In this document: one piece after another, positions 1-12,289 of the stretch | How the letters are laid out: every line of letters begins with the position of its first letter | Position numbering within the stretch: the stretch's first letter is position 1 | Notes under the pieces: model-generated | Seen by the model: the letters and a program-made list of their open reading frames with translations, nothing else | Database searches by the model: none | Told to the model about the DNA's origin: nothing | NCBI GenBank assembly: GCA_013400155.1 | Contig: VXBM01000867.1 | Coordinates: 289,400 to 353,399, forward strand | Reading direction: 5' to 3' | Length of the DNA stretch: 64,000 bases | From: Helopsaltes ochotensis | Lineage: Eukaryota; Chordata; Aves; Passeriformes; Locustellidae | Position numbers and translations under genes: made by a program

Positions 1-954
1 AGTGGAACACCTGCACCCCTAAAAGCGTTCTGGTCCTTGAGCAAAGCGGAAAGAGTTGGTCCCAGCTAGAGAATTTTCTTTTCAGAGGGATGTGACTGAA
101 ACAAATACTTCATAGTGTATAACTCCAAGGTGAAGATGAGTTCTATGAATTTATTCCATTTGAGACCTAGGGAATGCATAAAAGCAAAAGATTTGCTGTT
201 AAACAGCTTGTTCAAGGATATAAATTTATCCATTTTCCAGGAGAATCAAATGAAAACAGAAGGATTTCATCCACACAGAAATACACACTTGTATGGAGAG
301 TAGGGAGAATATTTTGCCTTAAATTATCAGTTGAAAAATCAGTTGAAAGGTATGAAGTACCATAGAGTTAGCCATTTAGCTTCTTTTTGGCACAGTGAAA
401 TTGTGATTTCCGATAGATAATGTCACCTAGAAAGGTAATTATCAGAGTTAAATATCATCTAATGAAAGCTCTTGGTAGGATAGGAATACTGATGGCAGTA
501 TGAAAAACTGGCTTTCTTTTCCTATATGATTTCTTAGATTAATGCTTCAGTCCTGCAGAGTGCACATACCCACCCCTCCCATCCCCCTATCTCGCAGCTT
601 CAAGGACACATGAATGCTGCATCTAGATCTTGAAATCACTTAATGACAAAAATAAACTGCGTGCTGGTAACCAGACTGTATTTTATTTTGGTTACCAATG
701 TTTACATTACTAACAAATACCATAAAAACTAACATAAACCAAACTGGAAATAACAGTTATATGTCTGTGCACCTGGAGATGCAATTCAGCATTGGCCAGG
801 CTTTTCCTGTCTGGGTGTTCAGCAGCAGGATGTTCTACAGAAACTGTCGCTTTTGTGGAACTGCCACAAAGAAAGGGAGAGTGGGCTAAATATTTTTCAC
901 TCTTAAACCATTCCCACTAAAGTAAGCAGCAATCAAATGTTTATCATGATATTG
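1..954. other. AT-rich noncoding DNA, no gene seen
   Basis: The open frames here are at most about 66 codons and match no family I know. A short inverted pair (GGTAACC near 667 and GGTTACC near 689) flanks a T-rich stretch and is probably chance. I see no repeat or RNA gene. Confidence 0.5.
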
Positions 955-960
955 ACCTAC

Positions 961-1020
961 TTGTGAAGTGCTTTGAGATATGTATTGTTATTTAAATGAT
1001 GTGTTGTTGTTATTTTTATT
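961..1020 (+). mobile_element. Ancient L2/MIR-like LINE 3' tail
   Basis: The segment begins GTGAAGTGCTTTGAGATAT and runs into a stretch like the ATATAAATGAT...TTGTTGTTATT ending of old amniote L2/MIR/L3-type elements. The GTGAAGYGCTTTGAGAT core is the hallmark. Only the last 60 or so bases are recognisable and the upstream part has decayed. The match is from memory of consensus tails, so the subfamily is uncertain. Confidence 0.5.
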
Positions 1021-1517
1021 CAATTTTAATTGCATTCTGTTATGTACAGAACTTTTGAATCGTCTATTTCTCCAATCTAACACCTCCCTGCCTGTTCTCT
1101 GTAGATCAGCACTTGATTTTTGTTAAGGCAGGGTAAAACACTTTCAGTCACTTCTGAATCAGAAGATAAAAATGTACTTACAGTAAACCAAAGTCTCTTT
1201 TCTTCCTCATTGTTAAAACTGTGATCATATGGATTGAAAGAAGACAGAGCAAAAACCTGTGAAAATTGACTTGGGAATAATTCCCATTATGATGAAACAC
1301 CTTTGCTTGAGCTCAGCAAGGGGAAAACAAGGTTATAGGTGCTCAGTCGCATCAGCTAAAATCTGAGTAGAATCCCTTCAACACACTTACTGTGCCCTAC
1401 ATGATAATCAGGGTTAGCTGGTTTTCATTAATTAGGGGTTTGGGCAAGGACTGAGGTTTGTTCTTGGAACAATTTGTGCAAAAGACTGTCAATGACTCAT
1501 ATTCATAGTTCTCCAAG
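1021..1517. other. AT-rich noncoding DNA, nothing recognised
   Basis: I see no coding exon, repeat or RNA gene. A short homeodomain-type TTAATTAG core lies near 1428-1435, which is expected by chance in DNA this AT-rich. Confidence 0.4.
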
Positions 1518-1745
1518 GCCTGAAGCCCTGTCTAAACACAGAGTTTGTATTGCTTTAAATATTCAGGTTCATTTAAAGTAATAAAACTGCAAGTCACATC
1601 CCATGTTCCCCTTTTCAAGCCCAGCTATACTGATATAAAGTGATTATACCAGGGTAGTTGATTCCAGTGCAAAAAGGGGAAATGAGCGAGCTATATTGGT
1701 ATTAACATGTATAAGATGGTATGATTCTACCTATACCAAAGGTTC
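1518..1745. mobile_element. Probable ancient nonautonomous hAT-like DNA element
   Basis: The left end reads GCCCTGTCTAAACACAGAG, like the GGSCTTGTCTACACTASAGAG terminus of old hAT-type MITEs common in turtles, crocodiles and birds. The interior carries repeated, roughly inverted ACTGATATAAA, TTATACCAG and TATATTGGTATTA words, and TATACC near 1734, as those elements do. The right terminal repeat is not visible, so the copy is truncated or too diverged. The assignment rests on remembered consensus patterns. An unrelated AT-rich unique sequence is the alternative. Confidence 0.4.
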
Positions 1746-2556
1746 AAATGGCCTGCACATAATGTTTAAAAATAAATCACATTCTTAACTGTAGCAGTTG
1801 AACTGATAGGGAAGCAGTTTTAATAGGAAATCTATTTTAGGCTCAGCTTTCTTTCCCTGAATGCCACCACTAGCAGCAGCAAAGGACCACAGAGGGGATC
1901 AAACACAGGAATATTTCAATGCCATTAGCAATCCTGGTGAATACCTCACTGATTTTACACTTAGAACACACTTTGAGGAGGCTTAATCAAAATAAGAAGA
2001 TACTTTCCTCTCTTCCTGATCATCCAAAGAGCAAAGGTAAGCTACTAGTGCTGCCTTTAAGAGCAGAAACAATTATTCTCTCTTTTTTTTTCTTTTTCCC
2101 AGAGCTTCCGTGGCTGTAGTATTTAACTTACTGACCCATTTCAGTCACCTCAAGACAAGTTCAATATTATGAGGGGTTGTGATCATTTCTCAGCACACAA
2201 GGTACCACTGTAAATTTTTTGGAAATCACATTGCCACTGATCCTTGAAACGCCTAAAGAATGTGTATTACATTTACTGTTTTGATAGATTATGACCAACC
2301 AACATGACCCTCTGCACACCACAGGTCAGAGAACTTCATCCTTGTCAGCTACTTTTCTCATTCAGCAGTTTCTTCTTCATTAGAGAGCATTGTGAAACAT
2401 CGACATAGTTCCAGAAAAGTAGAAAAGTGATATCTCAACAGTCAGGTCTGAGGTAAGCCAACAGCAAGATCACCATCACATCTATAGGTCTGTTTTCTTA
2501 TATTCAGTCCAATAGCTCACGTAATTTGTAAATGCGCCACAACATTTTCTCTTTGG

Positions 2557-2578
2557 TTTTTTTTTTTTGAAAAAAAAA
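2557..2578. repeat. Poly-T/poly-A hairpin
   Basis: A run of 12 T is followed by G and then 9 A, giving a short perfect inverted repeat. It is simple sequence with no other signal. Confidence 0.7.
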
Positions 2579-4338
2579 GTCTGTTTTCTTCAGGATTTTG
2601 TTTTTGTATTAAAGGGAATGCTAGTTTACTATTTTGTATGTTTCCATATTTACTTCCCTAATATTTTAATCATTTTTTTAGCCTCTGCAGTGTGGCGAAA
2701 GACTAATTTATGTGTGTATTATTGAAATTGGCACTAGAAGAAGGAACTGCTCAAAGTTTTACAGAAAGCTTCTCACTTGTCTTGATATTTTAAGCACTTC
2801 ACAAGTGATGCTTTTCTGAGAGTGTTTCTGTTTTTCTGGAAGATGTGGTATTAGTAATCTTAATGTCTAATGAAATCAAGTTAATGTGACTGATAGAACG
2901 AGACAGCCAAATTCTGATCTTTTCTGTAATTACTCTTTAGAGTCTAATGAAATTTCCTTGGATTTGCAGCATGAGAACTGGGAGCAGCCTGTTCCCTGGT
3001 TCTTGCAGCCCAAGTGTGTGCCCTCTCAATGTGAGGTGACAAACATTGAATAAGCTCTTAGACTTGGTGTTTTGGTCACCAAATGTCCATGTGTCGTACC
3101 CCCTTCAATCTGTTTAATTTGATTTTGATGTCTTTATTCTGATTTAATGACCGATTTTTTTTCTTCAAAGTGAAGAATGAAATAAGTACATGGAGGTATT
3201 GCAGCTGAACACGGTCCTTTTTCAAACCTGGAGAAAGTAATTCTTGGGGGGTGAAAACCTTCAATTTAAAAATTGTTCTTGCTTTTTTTTTTTTTCTGGA
3301 CAGATTCACTCACCTACAACTGCTAGTGATAGTTTGGTTTTCTCATCATGCTTTCTTACATTCCCACATCTTCTTGTATATGTGTACTCTTTTCACACTG
3401 AGAGATGGGACCGAGTAAGCATTGACACCAGTCTGTGCAAAATAATTTTTTCATGAAACCCCCAATATTTCACACAGGACTACTGAAGGATGTGGGAGAA
3501 GGACAAATCTAAGCCTTAGATGATTACTTCCTAAACACAAGGACAATTCTCATTGTCTTTAATAGTCTTACTAAAAACCTTGAGTCACCTGTGTAGCCAA
3601 GACTGTATGACCAGGCCCTGAACAAGCTTAAAAAGGAGGCTATATGGAATTTTGTAATTTCAAATATATCACTGTGTACTTACAAAATATAAATTTTTAC
3701 AAATACTCAACACATAAAATGTACAAGACAAATATTCAAATAACAGCTTTTCAACTTCTTGACCTAAAAAATGTCACAGTAAAAGACATCTACAAAACAT
3801 ACATTTTCACTTTACATTTTTAATGTATCCTGCTGGCTGCACGTTGCCCATCCTGCAATAGCACTTGCATTGAAATCAACACAATGAAATGTGACGTGTC
3901 AGATCAATGAAATGAACAGCACTTCTCTCTGTGTAAATTGAACAGGCATGCAGAAAGTTTATGCAGCAAGAATTGACAAAACAGATAAATTATATTGTTG
4001 GGGGTATTTTTTTCTGTCACTGATAACAAAAGAGTTAGATGGCACATTAAACAGTAATATATCTTTTTGTCCCTTGGTCATTTTTGTCCTGTACTAATCA
4101 TTATCAGAAAAAAAAAAAAGAAGATAAATAATTTCTTAGGGCAGCAAAAATTTTGTCTTTCTTATTTCTGTTTTCTCTTCGTAACCATTTTAGATGCTAT
4201 AATTGTTTGTTGTATTATGGTTTTGTCCTCTGGCGAAAAAACACAGGAAAGTATATTCTACACATAAACACTGTCTCTGTTTTCATCTATTAAAATGAAA
4301 TGATAATTCCACTTAAGCTATTAAGGACATTTTCTTGC

Positions 4339-4373
4339 AATTATATATTATATAATTATATAATTAATATATT
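4339..4373. repeat. AT-rich low-complexity tract
   Basis: Nearly pure A and T with TATATA, ATTATATAATTATATAATTA and similar words, self-complementary in places. Confidence 0.7.
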
Positions 4374-7233
4374 GTGTTAAAACCTTCTTGCCTTACAACC
4401 ACTTCACAATCTTCAATGTTATCATTCCCTTTCAGAAATGGAAGTGCTACAGTTATTCTTACTCTTTGCTTACACAGGATTCCTCAAAATATCATCAGTG
4501 ACATCACACTTTCAAAGAAAAGAAAATGATTTAATGGCCATTTTAATATAGATATTGTCGTTATTTTGAAATCTGATATTAAATGTGCTTCTTTCTTGTA
4601 ACACTAAATAAACAACACGTAAGTTAATCAAAGCATAGGAGCACATTGCTGCTTAAGGCTTTGAAAGCTCTTCTATACATTCTGCACACTTGAGAAACAA
4701 GAAGTAATTAAATGGTTTCTTTCTTCAAACTAAGCTAGTCTTTAAAAAAGAATTAAATCACAAAACCACAGCCCAGTCTCTCGCAGTGGAGTCTTTTATG
4801 CCTGTGGACAAATACAGAAGTAAGCATTTTTACAAATATCCCTTTCTGGAGAAGGCACATTGGGATTTAATATTTGCCCCCAACAACGGGTTCACTTGGC
4901 TAAGCATCACTGAGCATCAATGTTTAAATCCTGCACTCTCATTCAGAGCCACTGCATTTCCACAATATAAGTGCATGAGACCACATGCTGGTATTCTCCA
5001 CAAAAGTCACTTGTTATTTAAATCAGAACTACAAACCTGCTCCCTCACCTCCCCCTCTCCAGCCCCTAGAGGGGCATATTCTCATTAACATTCTTAATGT
5101 TAATTGGAATTACATGTGCACATCAAGAAGAGAATACACCTCCAGATGCGATATTTGCAAGCTTCATATTAAGCCAGGCTATGTTGAAATAAAACACAAC
5201 ATTGAACATAGAGTCCTCTCTTGATATTGAACAGTAATATATACTTTTACATACAAAACCAGGTCTTGCACTAGGAGGAAAATAAATTCAATATGCTGCA
5301 ACCACAGCCTCCATTACTGTAGCATCTGATCTTGCCATTTCTCACTCATGTGAAAAATCCTACTGCGTACAAGGTGCATATAGGCTTATGATCCAGCACA
5401 TTTTTCTGTAATGGAAATTAGTTGCAGATCTGAACAATTTTTAAATGGTGACAAGAGAGCGTGGCTTGGACTCACTGGTTCAGAAAAGGAGCTTCATGGT
5501 TCACTGCAGAAATTAAACTTTAAAAATTACAAGTTAGCACCCGTATATTCTAACCTTATAAAAATAATACAATTATGTAATGAAAACATCCAGTTCTCAA
5601 AATATAATCTTCTCAGAAATAAACATGAAAAGTATAAAAAGTAACCAATACCAAATGAATTTCACAAAATTCTTTTAAAATTCACTGTAGTTTAACAGTT
5701 TGAATTATATTTATGTTAAGTTGCCTACTATTTATGTTTTCAATATCTAAATGCAGATTAGATTAGAAAACAGTTCAATCTGAAATCTGGAAAGCCCAAA
5801 TAGATTAGTTTAATCTTTGCAGAAAATTCATGGTGAAATAACCTTTTCTGTACTGAACCTTTCCAGTTCCATGAAATGGGAATTTTCTATTGTTATTTTT
5901 AAGCAGTTCACCCAACAAATCATAAGCATCTCCAACAGAATTAGATAAAAGCTGAGTCCCAGAAACAAGGGACAGATTTGACTCAAATGGCATAAACTGA
6001 GGTTTTATTCCTTTGAAGAAACTCTTTTAAAATTGTTACAGAAACATACATTAAAATAACGTCAGATCCTACTAGAAATCCTAATACATAAAACCATGTG
6101 CTGAAGCATCTCAGCTAGAATTTGCCAAGGCTAAAAAACACACACACACAAGTCAGACAATATCAAGGAAAATGGGGTTGGAGCTGAGGAAAATATTCAT
6201 TTAGTAATGATCTTTCTTCCTGTAGTGACATACTAGGTTTAAGCCCCTGACATATTGGAAGTGCTCATATAAAATCTAATTTGCCTATTCTTCCTTGCTA
6301 TCAAAGATGGTCATCAAAACAAGGCTTGTTTAGGAATAAGTAATGCAAACATCACATCATTCTTTCTAATATTATAGGAATACAGGAGAGATGTATACAA
6401 GAATATTTTTAAAAAAGAAAACTCAATCCCCTCCCCACACTACATTAATATACTGAATGCCAGGTTTCAGGTATGTTGCAGTCACAAATGCATAGAAATG
6501 AGACAGAGAGAAGAGAAAAAAAATAAATAAGCCTTTCTAGGTCATCATTCCATCCATCTGCTGGAGTAAGATCACTACCTACTATATACATGCTAGAGCT
6601 CTTCTCAGTCTGATTTTAAATGTCTTGTTTCCATCTGTTAGATTTGACCTTACCTATTTCATCTTGGATAGTTAAAATGGCTGCTGTATAGTGCAATAAT
6701 TCAGGGCAACATCTAAAAAATTTAAAAAATCAGCATGCAATAGTCCTCTCATCCTTAGTGCAGCTAATTCTGAAGATATGTTTACCCACAAAAGATCAAA
6801 CTGGACAAAAGTTGCCTATAAGGCTGTGCCGTCTGCGTGCGGAGCGTCATCTTTTACTGTATCATATGGATTAGATTCTGAGCTAATCAGTCAGTTTCAG
6901 AGCTGAACTGCTTTGGGTCCATCTTACAATGCAAATATTGGGGGGCGGGGAATGTTCAAATGAAGTCTTCTGCAGTTAATGAGTTGCCTTTTCCATCCTT
7001 ATTAACTAAAATACTTTAACTGCTTTGGTTTTTTAAACTTAAACAATTATATTAGATGTAATCATTATTTTATTAACATTTTTCTCCAAGGTTTTTTCTT
7101 TCTGATTATGAGTACTTTGCAATTTCAGACAGTATGATGGATGCTACTCTTCTATGACAAGAATTTTAACAGCCCTTCTTCAGCACTCAATGCACACCCA
7201 ATTATGCGTCTGAGCTAGTAACCTTGAATTTAT

Positions 7234-7247
7234 GTTACCATGGCAAC
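7234..7247. promoter_or_regulatory. RFX-family X-box motif
   Basis: The sequence GTTACCATGGCAAC is a full-length near-palindromic X-box (GTNRCC, short spacer, RGYAAC), the known binding site of RFX winged-helix factors in ciliary, neural and MHC-II promoters. It lies about 190 bp upstream of the TATA-like box and about 275 bp upstream of the CpG island. The full match is seen directly. Occupancy is not known. Confidence 0.6.
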
Positions 7248-7440
7248 AAACTGGTCATGCATTATGGATTATCATTGAAATTCTACACCCCTACCTAGCA
7301 TAATGAGAGTTGGGGACTTAATCAAATCAGCCATTCTGTGTGACACAAAGTGAAGAACTAGCTCTTATTGTTCAGCCTGGAGAAAGGAAGCAGGCCTGAT
7401 GGAGTGGCAGCTGCAGCGCCGCAGCCTGATAGATTGCCCT

Positions 7441-7446
7441 TATATA
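7441..7446 (+). promoter_or_regulatory. TATA-like box
   Basis: TATATA, preceded by CCCT, sits about 65-70 bp upstream of the CpG island. If used, transcription would start near 7470. TATA-like hexamers are common in AT-rich DNA, but this one lies in an otherwise GC-balanced segment beside the island. Confidence 0.3.
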
Positions 7447-7510
7447 CATTTGTGAATGTATAGACAGATGGTTTTCAATGCCTGGAATTTCTGGCTTAGG
7501 AAGCAGCTGT

Positions 7511-7815
7511 TCGGGTAACCTCTGCCGTCTCACCTTGTTGTCATGGAGCATTGCACGGAGGCTGAGAATGCGGCCGGGCACTTTGGCAATGTGACCGGAG
7601 CCGCCTGTGCCTCCCCTCCCGGCCCGGGCTGCGGGCTGCGGGCTGCGGGCGGCGGCGCCGGGGAGCGGCCGCAGCGATGCTCGGCCGCGCTCCCAGCTCT
7701 GTCCTGCCGGCCCGCACGGAGCGACACAGGCAACGCTGATGTGGCAAAGCCCTCCTGGGGATTGAATCCACTCTACCTCTCCTCCGCTGCCTTGCAGTCG
7801 CGGTGTGACGTGTTA
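7511..7815. promoter_or_regulatory. CpG island, candidate promoter / first exon
   Basis: I count about 27 CpG dinucleotides between 7511 and 7737, plus three more at about 7799-7814, against a flanking sequence that is almost CpG-free. The densest part (about 7620-7710) has GC boxes and CCGG/GGCGGCGGCGCC words, and a heptamer GGGCTGC repeated three times at 7626-7646. It is the only clear CpG island in the window. Unmethylated islands of this kind usually mark promoters, so this may be the start of a protein gene, a lncRNA or an alternative first exon. A splice-acceptor-like tract ending TGCCTTGCAG is at about 7789-7798, and a TGACGTG CRE-like half site follows near 7806. The direction of transcription is not settled. 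Confidence 0.75.
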
Positions 7816-7947
7816 TTCCTCCACATTTCAGCAAAGGCACCTAGGTTTCAGGTTGCCGTACTGTGTTCTGTCCGTCTGAGAAAGAACACCAGCCTTGCTG
7901 AGGTCACAGATGAAAAAGGTTCAATGCCAGAAAATCAAACCAAATAG
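7543..7947 (+). CDS. Open frame over the CpG island, coding status doubtful
   Basis: A 134-codon frame opens at an ATG in a good Kozak setting (G at -3 and at +4) and crosses the whole island. The first half is rich in Ala, Gly, Pro, Arg and Cys, as expected from translating GC-rich DNA. The second half (from about residue 68) is of mixed composition. I see no domain, signal peptide or membrane segment, and no family match comes to mind. GC-rich DNA has few stop codons, and the minus strand is also open over 7541-7840, so chance is the likelier explanation. It could instead be 5' UTR or a first coding exon that is cut short by splicing. Confidence 0.15.
   Translation: MEHCTEAENAAGHFGNVTGAACASPPGPGCGLRAAGGGAGERPQRCSAALPALSCRPARSDTGNADVAKPSWGLNPLYLSSAALQSRCDVLFLHISAKAPRFQVAVLCSVRLRKNTSLAEVTDEKGSMPENQTK
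7626..7650 (+). repeat. GGGCTGC heptamer tandem repeat
   Basis: Three perfect copies of GGGCTGC followed by GGGC, inside the CpG island. A slippage-prone GC-rich repeat. Confidence 0.85.
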
Positions 7948-10900
7948 ATATAAAATTTAGAAACTGTTATAGACTTCTATGTGCCAGGATTATTTTCTAG
8001 CTTGCAATTGAAATTTCACTCCCTATTCTCAGAAAAAGAAATTGCCATGAACTCGTTAACTTCTTTTTTTTTTTCTTTTTTTTTTTAATGAACTTGTAGT
8101 AAAACTGCAGCCATTTCTAGAAGAACTGGCCCATAAAACACTCTTATAAAGGTTAAATTTCTTTAGTATAAGCACCTGAGTGTTACATTCCTCAGCAAAA
8201 GGAAGCTGATTGGCATAGAATTACTCATTTGATCTTCTCTTTATTTTTAATTATTATAACCATAACACCATTATTTGCTTCACTTAGTTTTCCATCCCTC
8301 AAATCTTCAAAATTTTAAAGTTTCAAAGCTTCTGATTCTCCATAAACACATACATATCAAAAAATCCTCACTTTTCCAAAATACTGATTTACCATGCCAC
8401 CTATATATTTTGGAAGTCTAGATATTGCTACTGCAATATATCTTATTTACTTATTCATATGTGTAAGGTGAAACCATCACCATGGTTTCTGCACGAGGAG
8501 TTGCTAATGTGTCTTGCCATTGCTTAATGTCAGCCTTGCCATTACAGATTCACCAGACCTGTGATTTCAAAGCATGCAACATTTTCCCAGAATAAAACCT
8601 GGTATGACAATAACATTTCAAAGAAATTCTTTATTATAGATCTAACTGCTTCATTAACACTACTTTTCTTTCTGCCAAACTGTCTGTGTTTGTGTTTTGA
8701 TGTATGAAGCGTATAGCATGCATATGTTATGAGATTTAATTTTCATTGTGCGTGCAGGAAGTGAATATTTCCAGCTAGCTTTTAAAATGAGTCAACATTC
8801 AGGTTATCCAGGAGCCTTGAGGAATCACACTCTATCATCCATCTATCTATCTGGATGTGTATATAAAAACAGTCCCTCATTTTCTGTGCAACTTTTTACT
8901 TCCGAAAGAGCCCCCGCTGGTCGGTGTTGACCCATGAGATTGCAGTAGCTCCCTGGGAGGCTCTACAGTCTATACACAAATGATTTGTGCACTGAAACCT
9001 CCCAGGAAAGCCTATGCAAGAGACTGCACCCACTTGGGAACCTGGTTCTGCAAGTCCTCTTCCAGCCAGAGGTGCCAAGGAAGTTGATCATACCCTCCTT
9101 TGGGGGTTTATAATTTATGATTTGTTACCGTCTTGTCAATAAATGTATCTTTAAAGTACACTGACAATGGCAGATTGCAAACACTGTTTCCTTATTAAAG
9201 TATATCAAGAAACTTTCAGAATTTCTTGAATTCAAATGTTTTTTCCTAAGAAGAAAAAACAAACCAAAAACTTCACAAAAAATTAATAATTCACACAGAA
9301 GTGTCTTTGACAACATGGTGACTGCTTATCTGAGAGTACAGAAGAAAATTCAGAGCTAGGAACTGATGGAATAAATAAATGGGGAGATATCACTATAATT
9401 TTTCTCAATTAAAGAGTGAATGGCCTTTCTTAATCTTTAATTTACAGTGCCTGGAATTTCCTTGTGTTTATGAATTTAAACCAAACCCTTAAATCTGATG
9501 TTAAGATCAACTTTACTTAAATTAAATCTTTTATGCCTGAGTAGATTTCAGAGTGGGCATTTTGGAAAATGATGTTACAGTTGGGTCTAGTGGAGTGAGC
9601 CAAGAAAAATACTAGTACAAGATTTAAATTAAAATCTATACACAAAAAATAAGAAATGAAAGCTTAATAATGTGGTAACAGAGAAGCAAGTGCTTCCTTC
9701 TGTTTAAAAATATTCCACAAAAAAGGAGACTTTTGAATATTTTCATAATGTTTTAAGAAAGGATTTTTTATGGGGCAGCTAACTTCAAAAGCAGTGTCAA
9801 AGGATGTTAAGGAAAAGGAATAAGAATAAATACTTGGGCCCAGTACTTGATTTATGAGTAAACTGTATATCTCAAGGAAAAAAGAAGTGTATGTAATACT
9901 GTTCCAAATATTATCAACAAGGAAAGAACAAAATTTGGAATCTATTTTTCCAACCTTTATTTAGGCTAAGTAGAATTTTTTAGGACATACTTCCGTTGAT
10001 CTCAGTAAAATTATTATCAGGAGTCATTTTTTCTTTAACATAGTTTATGCTTCCAGAGAAGAATCTGAATATCAAAAAATTAGAGTTTCTGAAGCATAAC
10101 ATTCTCATTAGCAAGAGAATATGAAGAAAATACTTCTGAGCTATTGCTGCTTTGCTTTTACACTAACTTGTGTCAGGCTCAGGCTTTGCTGACAACTCTG
10201 TTGCTGGAAATAAGCTATAAGCATTTCCTTGAATACTTTAACCCTATAGATTTAAAATATCGACTCTTGACCTTTTAAATCAAGGAATCTTTCATCCTTC
10301 CCCCCCAATAATCAAGGATTATCCCTTTCCTTCATAAAACAACATAAAATTTACTATTTTGTGTGTTGCAGACTACCAAACTTTTCTCTTGCAGCTTCCA
10401 AATAGGAGACAGAATTGTAAAAAATTGAGTCAGTACTTTCTTTTTTCTTTTTTTTCTTTTTCCCCCTGATGTTATTCAAGCACTTTCTAGCAGGGGCAAG
10501 AAAGCCCAAATAAATATATATTGGAAAGGATTTTGCAACCATTTAACCATCTTTCTGCTGCTGTTGTTTTGCTCACCATCAGCCACAGGGCTGCCAGCTG
10601 GGATCTCGCTGGTTGAAGTTCCCCTCTGCACCCCCTGAGCTTCCAGGACTTGGGGCTGCCCTCTGTACAAGGAGGCAGAAGAAAGGACACACCCCCATCT
10701 CTCTTCTGCCCGTTTCAGTGTAGTGACAGCCCAACTGTTGGCTCTCTGGGACTCAAAATAGAACACAAAATTCTTAACTTTGAAGGCTTTTTGCAAGAAA
10801 TATGGGGAGGAAAGCTACATTTCATTGATTTTGGAACAAGAGATGAGCTGTGTAGGATACAGGTAGTCTTGGAATTTCAGGATCTGAGCAAAATTTTTTC

Positions 10901-12289
10901 CAGATTTTTCCATTTCTGAGGGGCCATGGTAGTTTGTGTACCAGTATTGCATGCTTACTTAAAGCCCTTACCTCTGTCTGAGTATGGAAAACCCCCTGGT
11001 TTGCTTTAATTCACCCACCTAGTCAAAACCAGTGGAGCCAGATGATGTGCTTCCCTTCACTGTGAAATGCATTTAATCACAAGAACTGAATGCTTGTGTA
11101 GTGAGAGCACTTTTATAATCCTCTGTACCAGCTTTCTCACTTCTAGGATCTGACGGGTGCACTCATGAAATCTTTTTGCTGTCACACTGAGATGTTTCAT
11201 TTCTAACAGAGCATAGCTGATGAGAAACATCAGAGTTTATGATTACTCTGACAGCAGGACTACCACAGAAAATATAATTAAAATTGTCTTCTTTCGTGCA
11301 TGCATGTGTGCAAGATGTTTAGGATGGTCACCTGAAAAGCCTATCCTCAATATGCCTTTCGAAGGGTAATGTAAAAGCTAAGTATTTACTAGTAATTATT
11401 AAGTATTACACCATTCAAACCGCAGCAGTCTCTCCTATTGCAATTTGTCAAAGCTGCATATGCTCAGGGTTTTGAAGGTGCCAAGGAGTGTAACCGGCCC
11501 CAGTCAGGCTCCCCTCTCCCTGCCCATGGCTCTGGAGCCCATTTCAACAAACCTCAGGGCTGTCAGTCTCTGCACCAGGAGCATCTGCTCCTCGGCTCTG
11601 CTGCTCCCCTCAGCTTAGCACTAACAGAAAGCTAAGCCTTTTTTTCTAGTTTAACAGAACACTTTAATATCTGTAAGAAGTTTTATGCTGCATATTTCCT
11701 TACTATATCATGTTTTGGCATATTGAGACATATGAAATTGTGCAGAGACATCATTTACCAATTTGTGAGTCCTATGCATAGATGTGTGCGTGCACATCTC
11801 ACTAATATATATGAATGCTCTTTTGGACACTTTTTTCCCTCTGGGAAAACTCAAACTTGTGTTTAGTATAAACATTCGGGAGTTTTGTTCTTCTTTTAAG
11901 TCATTCATGTGCTTAAGGTGCAAATACATCTATGTATTTGTGTTACATACACATTAAGATGCTCCAATAAAAGCAAGCGGACAAGGAGGAAAACACAAAG
12001 AGAGAGAAGCTGGTCCTTGGTGTACTGCTGGCTGAGCTCTGAGCTTGTCTCATGGGTGAATGCCTCAGCCCTCATGAGGCGTCCTGCCTAATACTGCTGG
12101 CTCAGCTCCAGCCACTGCCACTGATTTACACTCGCTCAGCTTCTCATCCAGCAGGCCAAAAGCTGGTTTTCGGAGAAAAGATGCCAGAGAGGAGCTAGAG
12201 GGTTTGCAGCATAGCAGGCAACATCCAGAGGCAAGAGGCTGCTCTAATTAAAAAAAAAAAAAAAGTGATTTATTTGGGAGTCAATTTGT
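7948..12289. other. AT-rich noncoding DNA with two GC-richer patches
   Basis: No coding exon is recognised. T-rich tracts lie at about 8061-8087 and 10436-10465, and a short ATCT run at about 8840-8852. Two patches are clearly GC-richer than their surroundings: about 10560-10760 and about 11465-11625. Each holds overlapping short frames on both strands without domains. They could be old exons of a noncoding RNA or decayed repeats, but nothing decides it. Confidence 0.45.

Larger units (their letters stand above)
1746..7129. other. AT-rich noncoding DNA
   Basis: No gene is supported. The longest open frame (4786-5088 plus, 100 codons) has no recognisable domain. Low-complexity spots are a T-run followed directly by an A-run at about 2557-2578 (a self-complementary hairpin), an almost pure AT stretch at about 4339-4373, and a short CA run at about 6139-6150. 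A small CpG cluster lies at about 6828-6848 and a GGGGGGCGGGG Sp1-like box at about 6940-6950. Both fall within 700 bp of the CpG island and may belong to its regulatory region. Confidence 0.5.
7130..7470 (+). promoter_or_regulatory. Candidate promoter-proximal regulatory region
   Basis: This stretch just upstream of the CpG island is dense in transcription-factor-like words: a perfect RFX X-box (7234-7247), GGATTA and ATTATGG near 7264, TTAATCAAATC near 7319, a SOX-type ATTGTT near 7368, CAGCTG near 7409, and a TATATA hexamer at 7441-7446 followed by CAGATG. The factor assignments come from known consensus sites. That they act together is inference. The + orientation is chosen because the TATA-like box precedes the island. 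Confidence 0.4.

Noticed and set aside
4786..5088. 100-codon plus-strand frame
   Set aside because: No recognisable domain, no CpG-rich start, no flanking splice signals of note. Consistent with chance.
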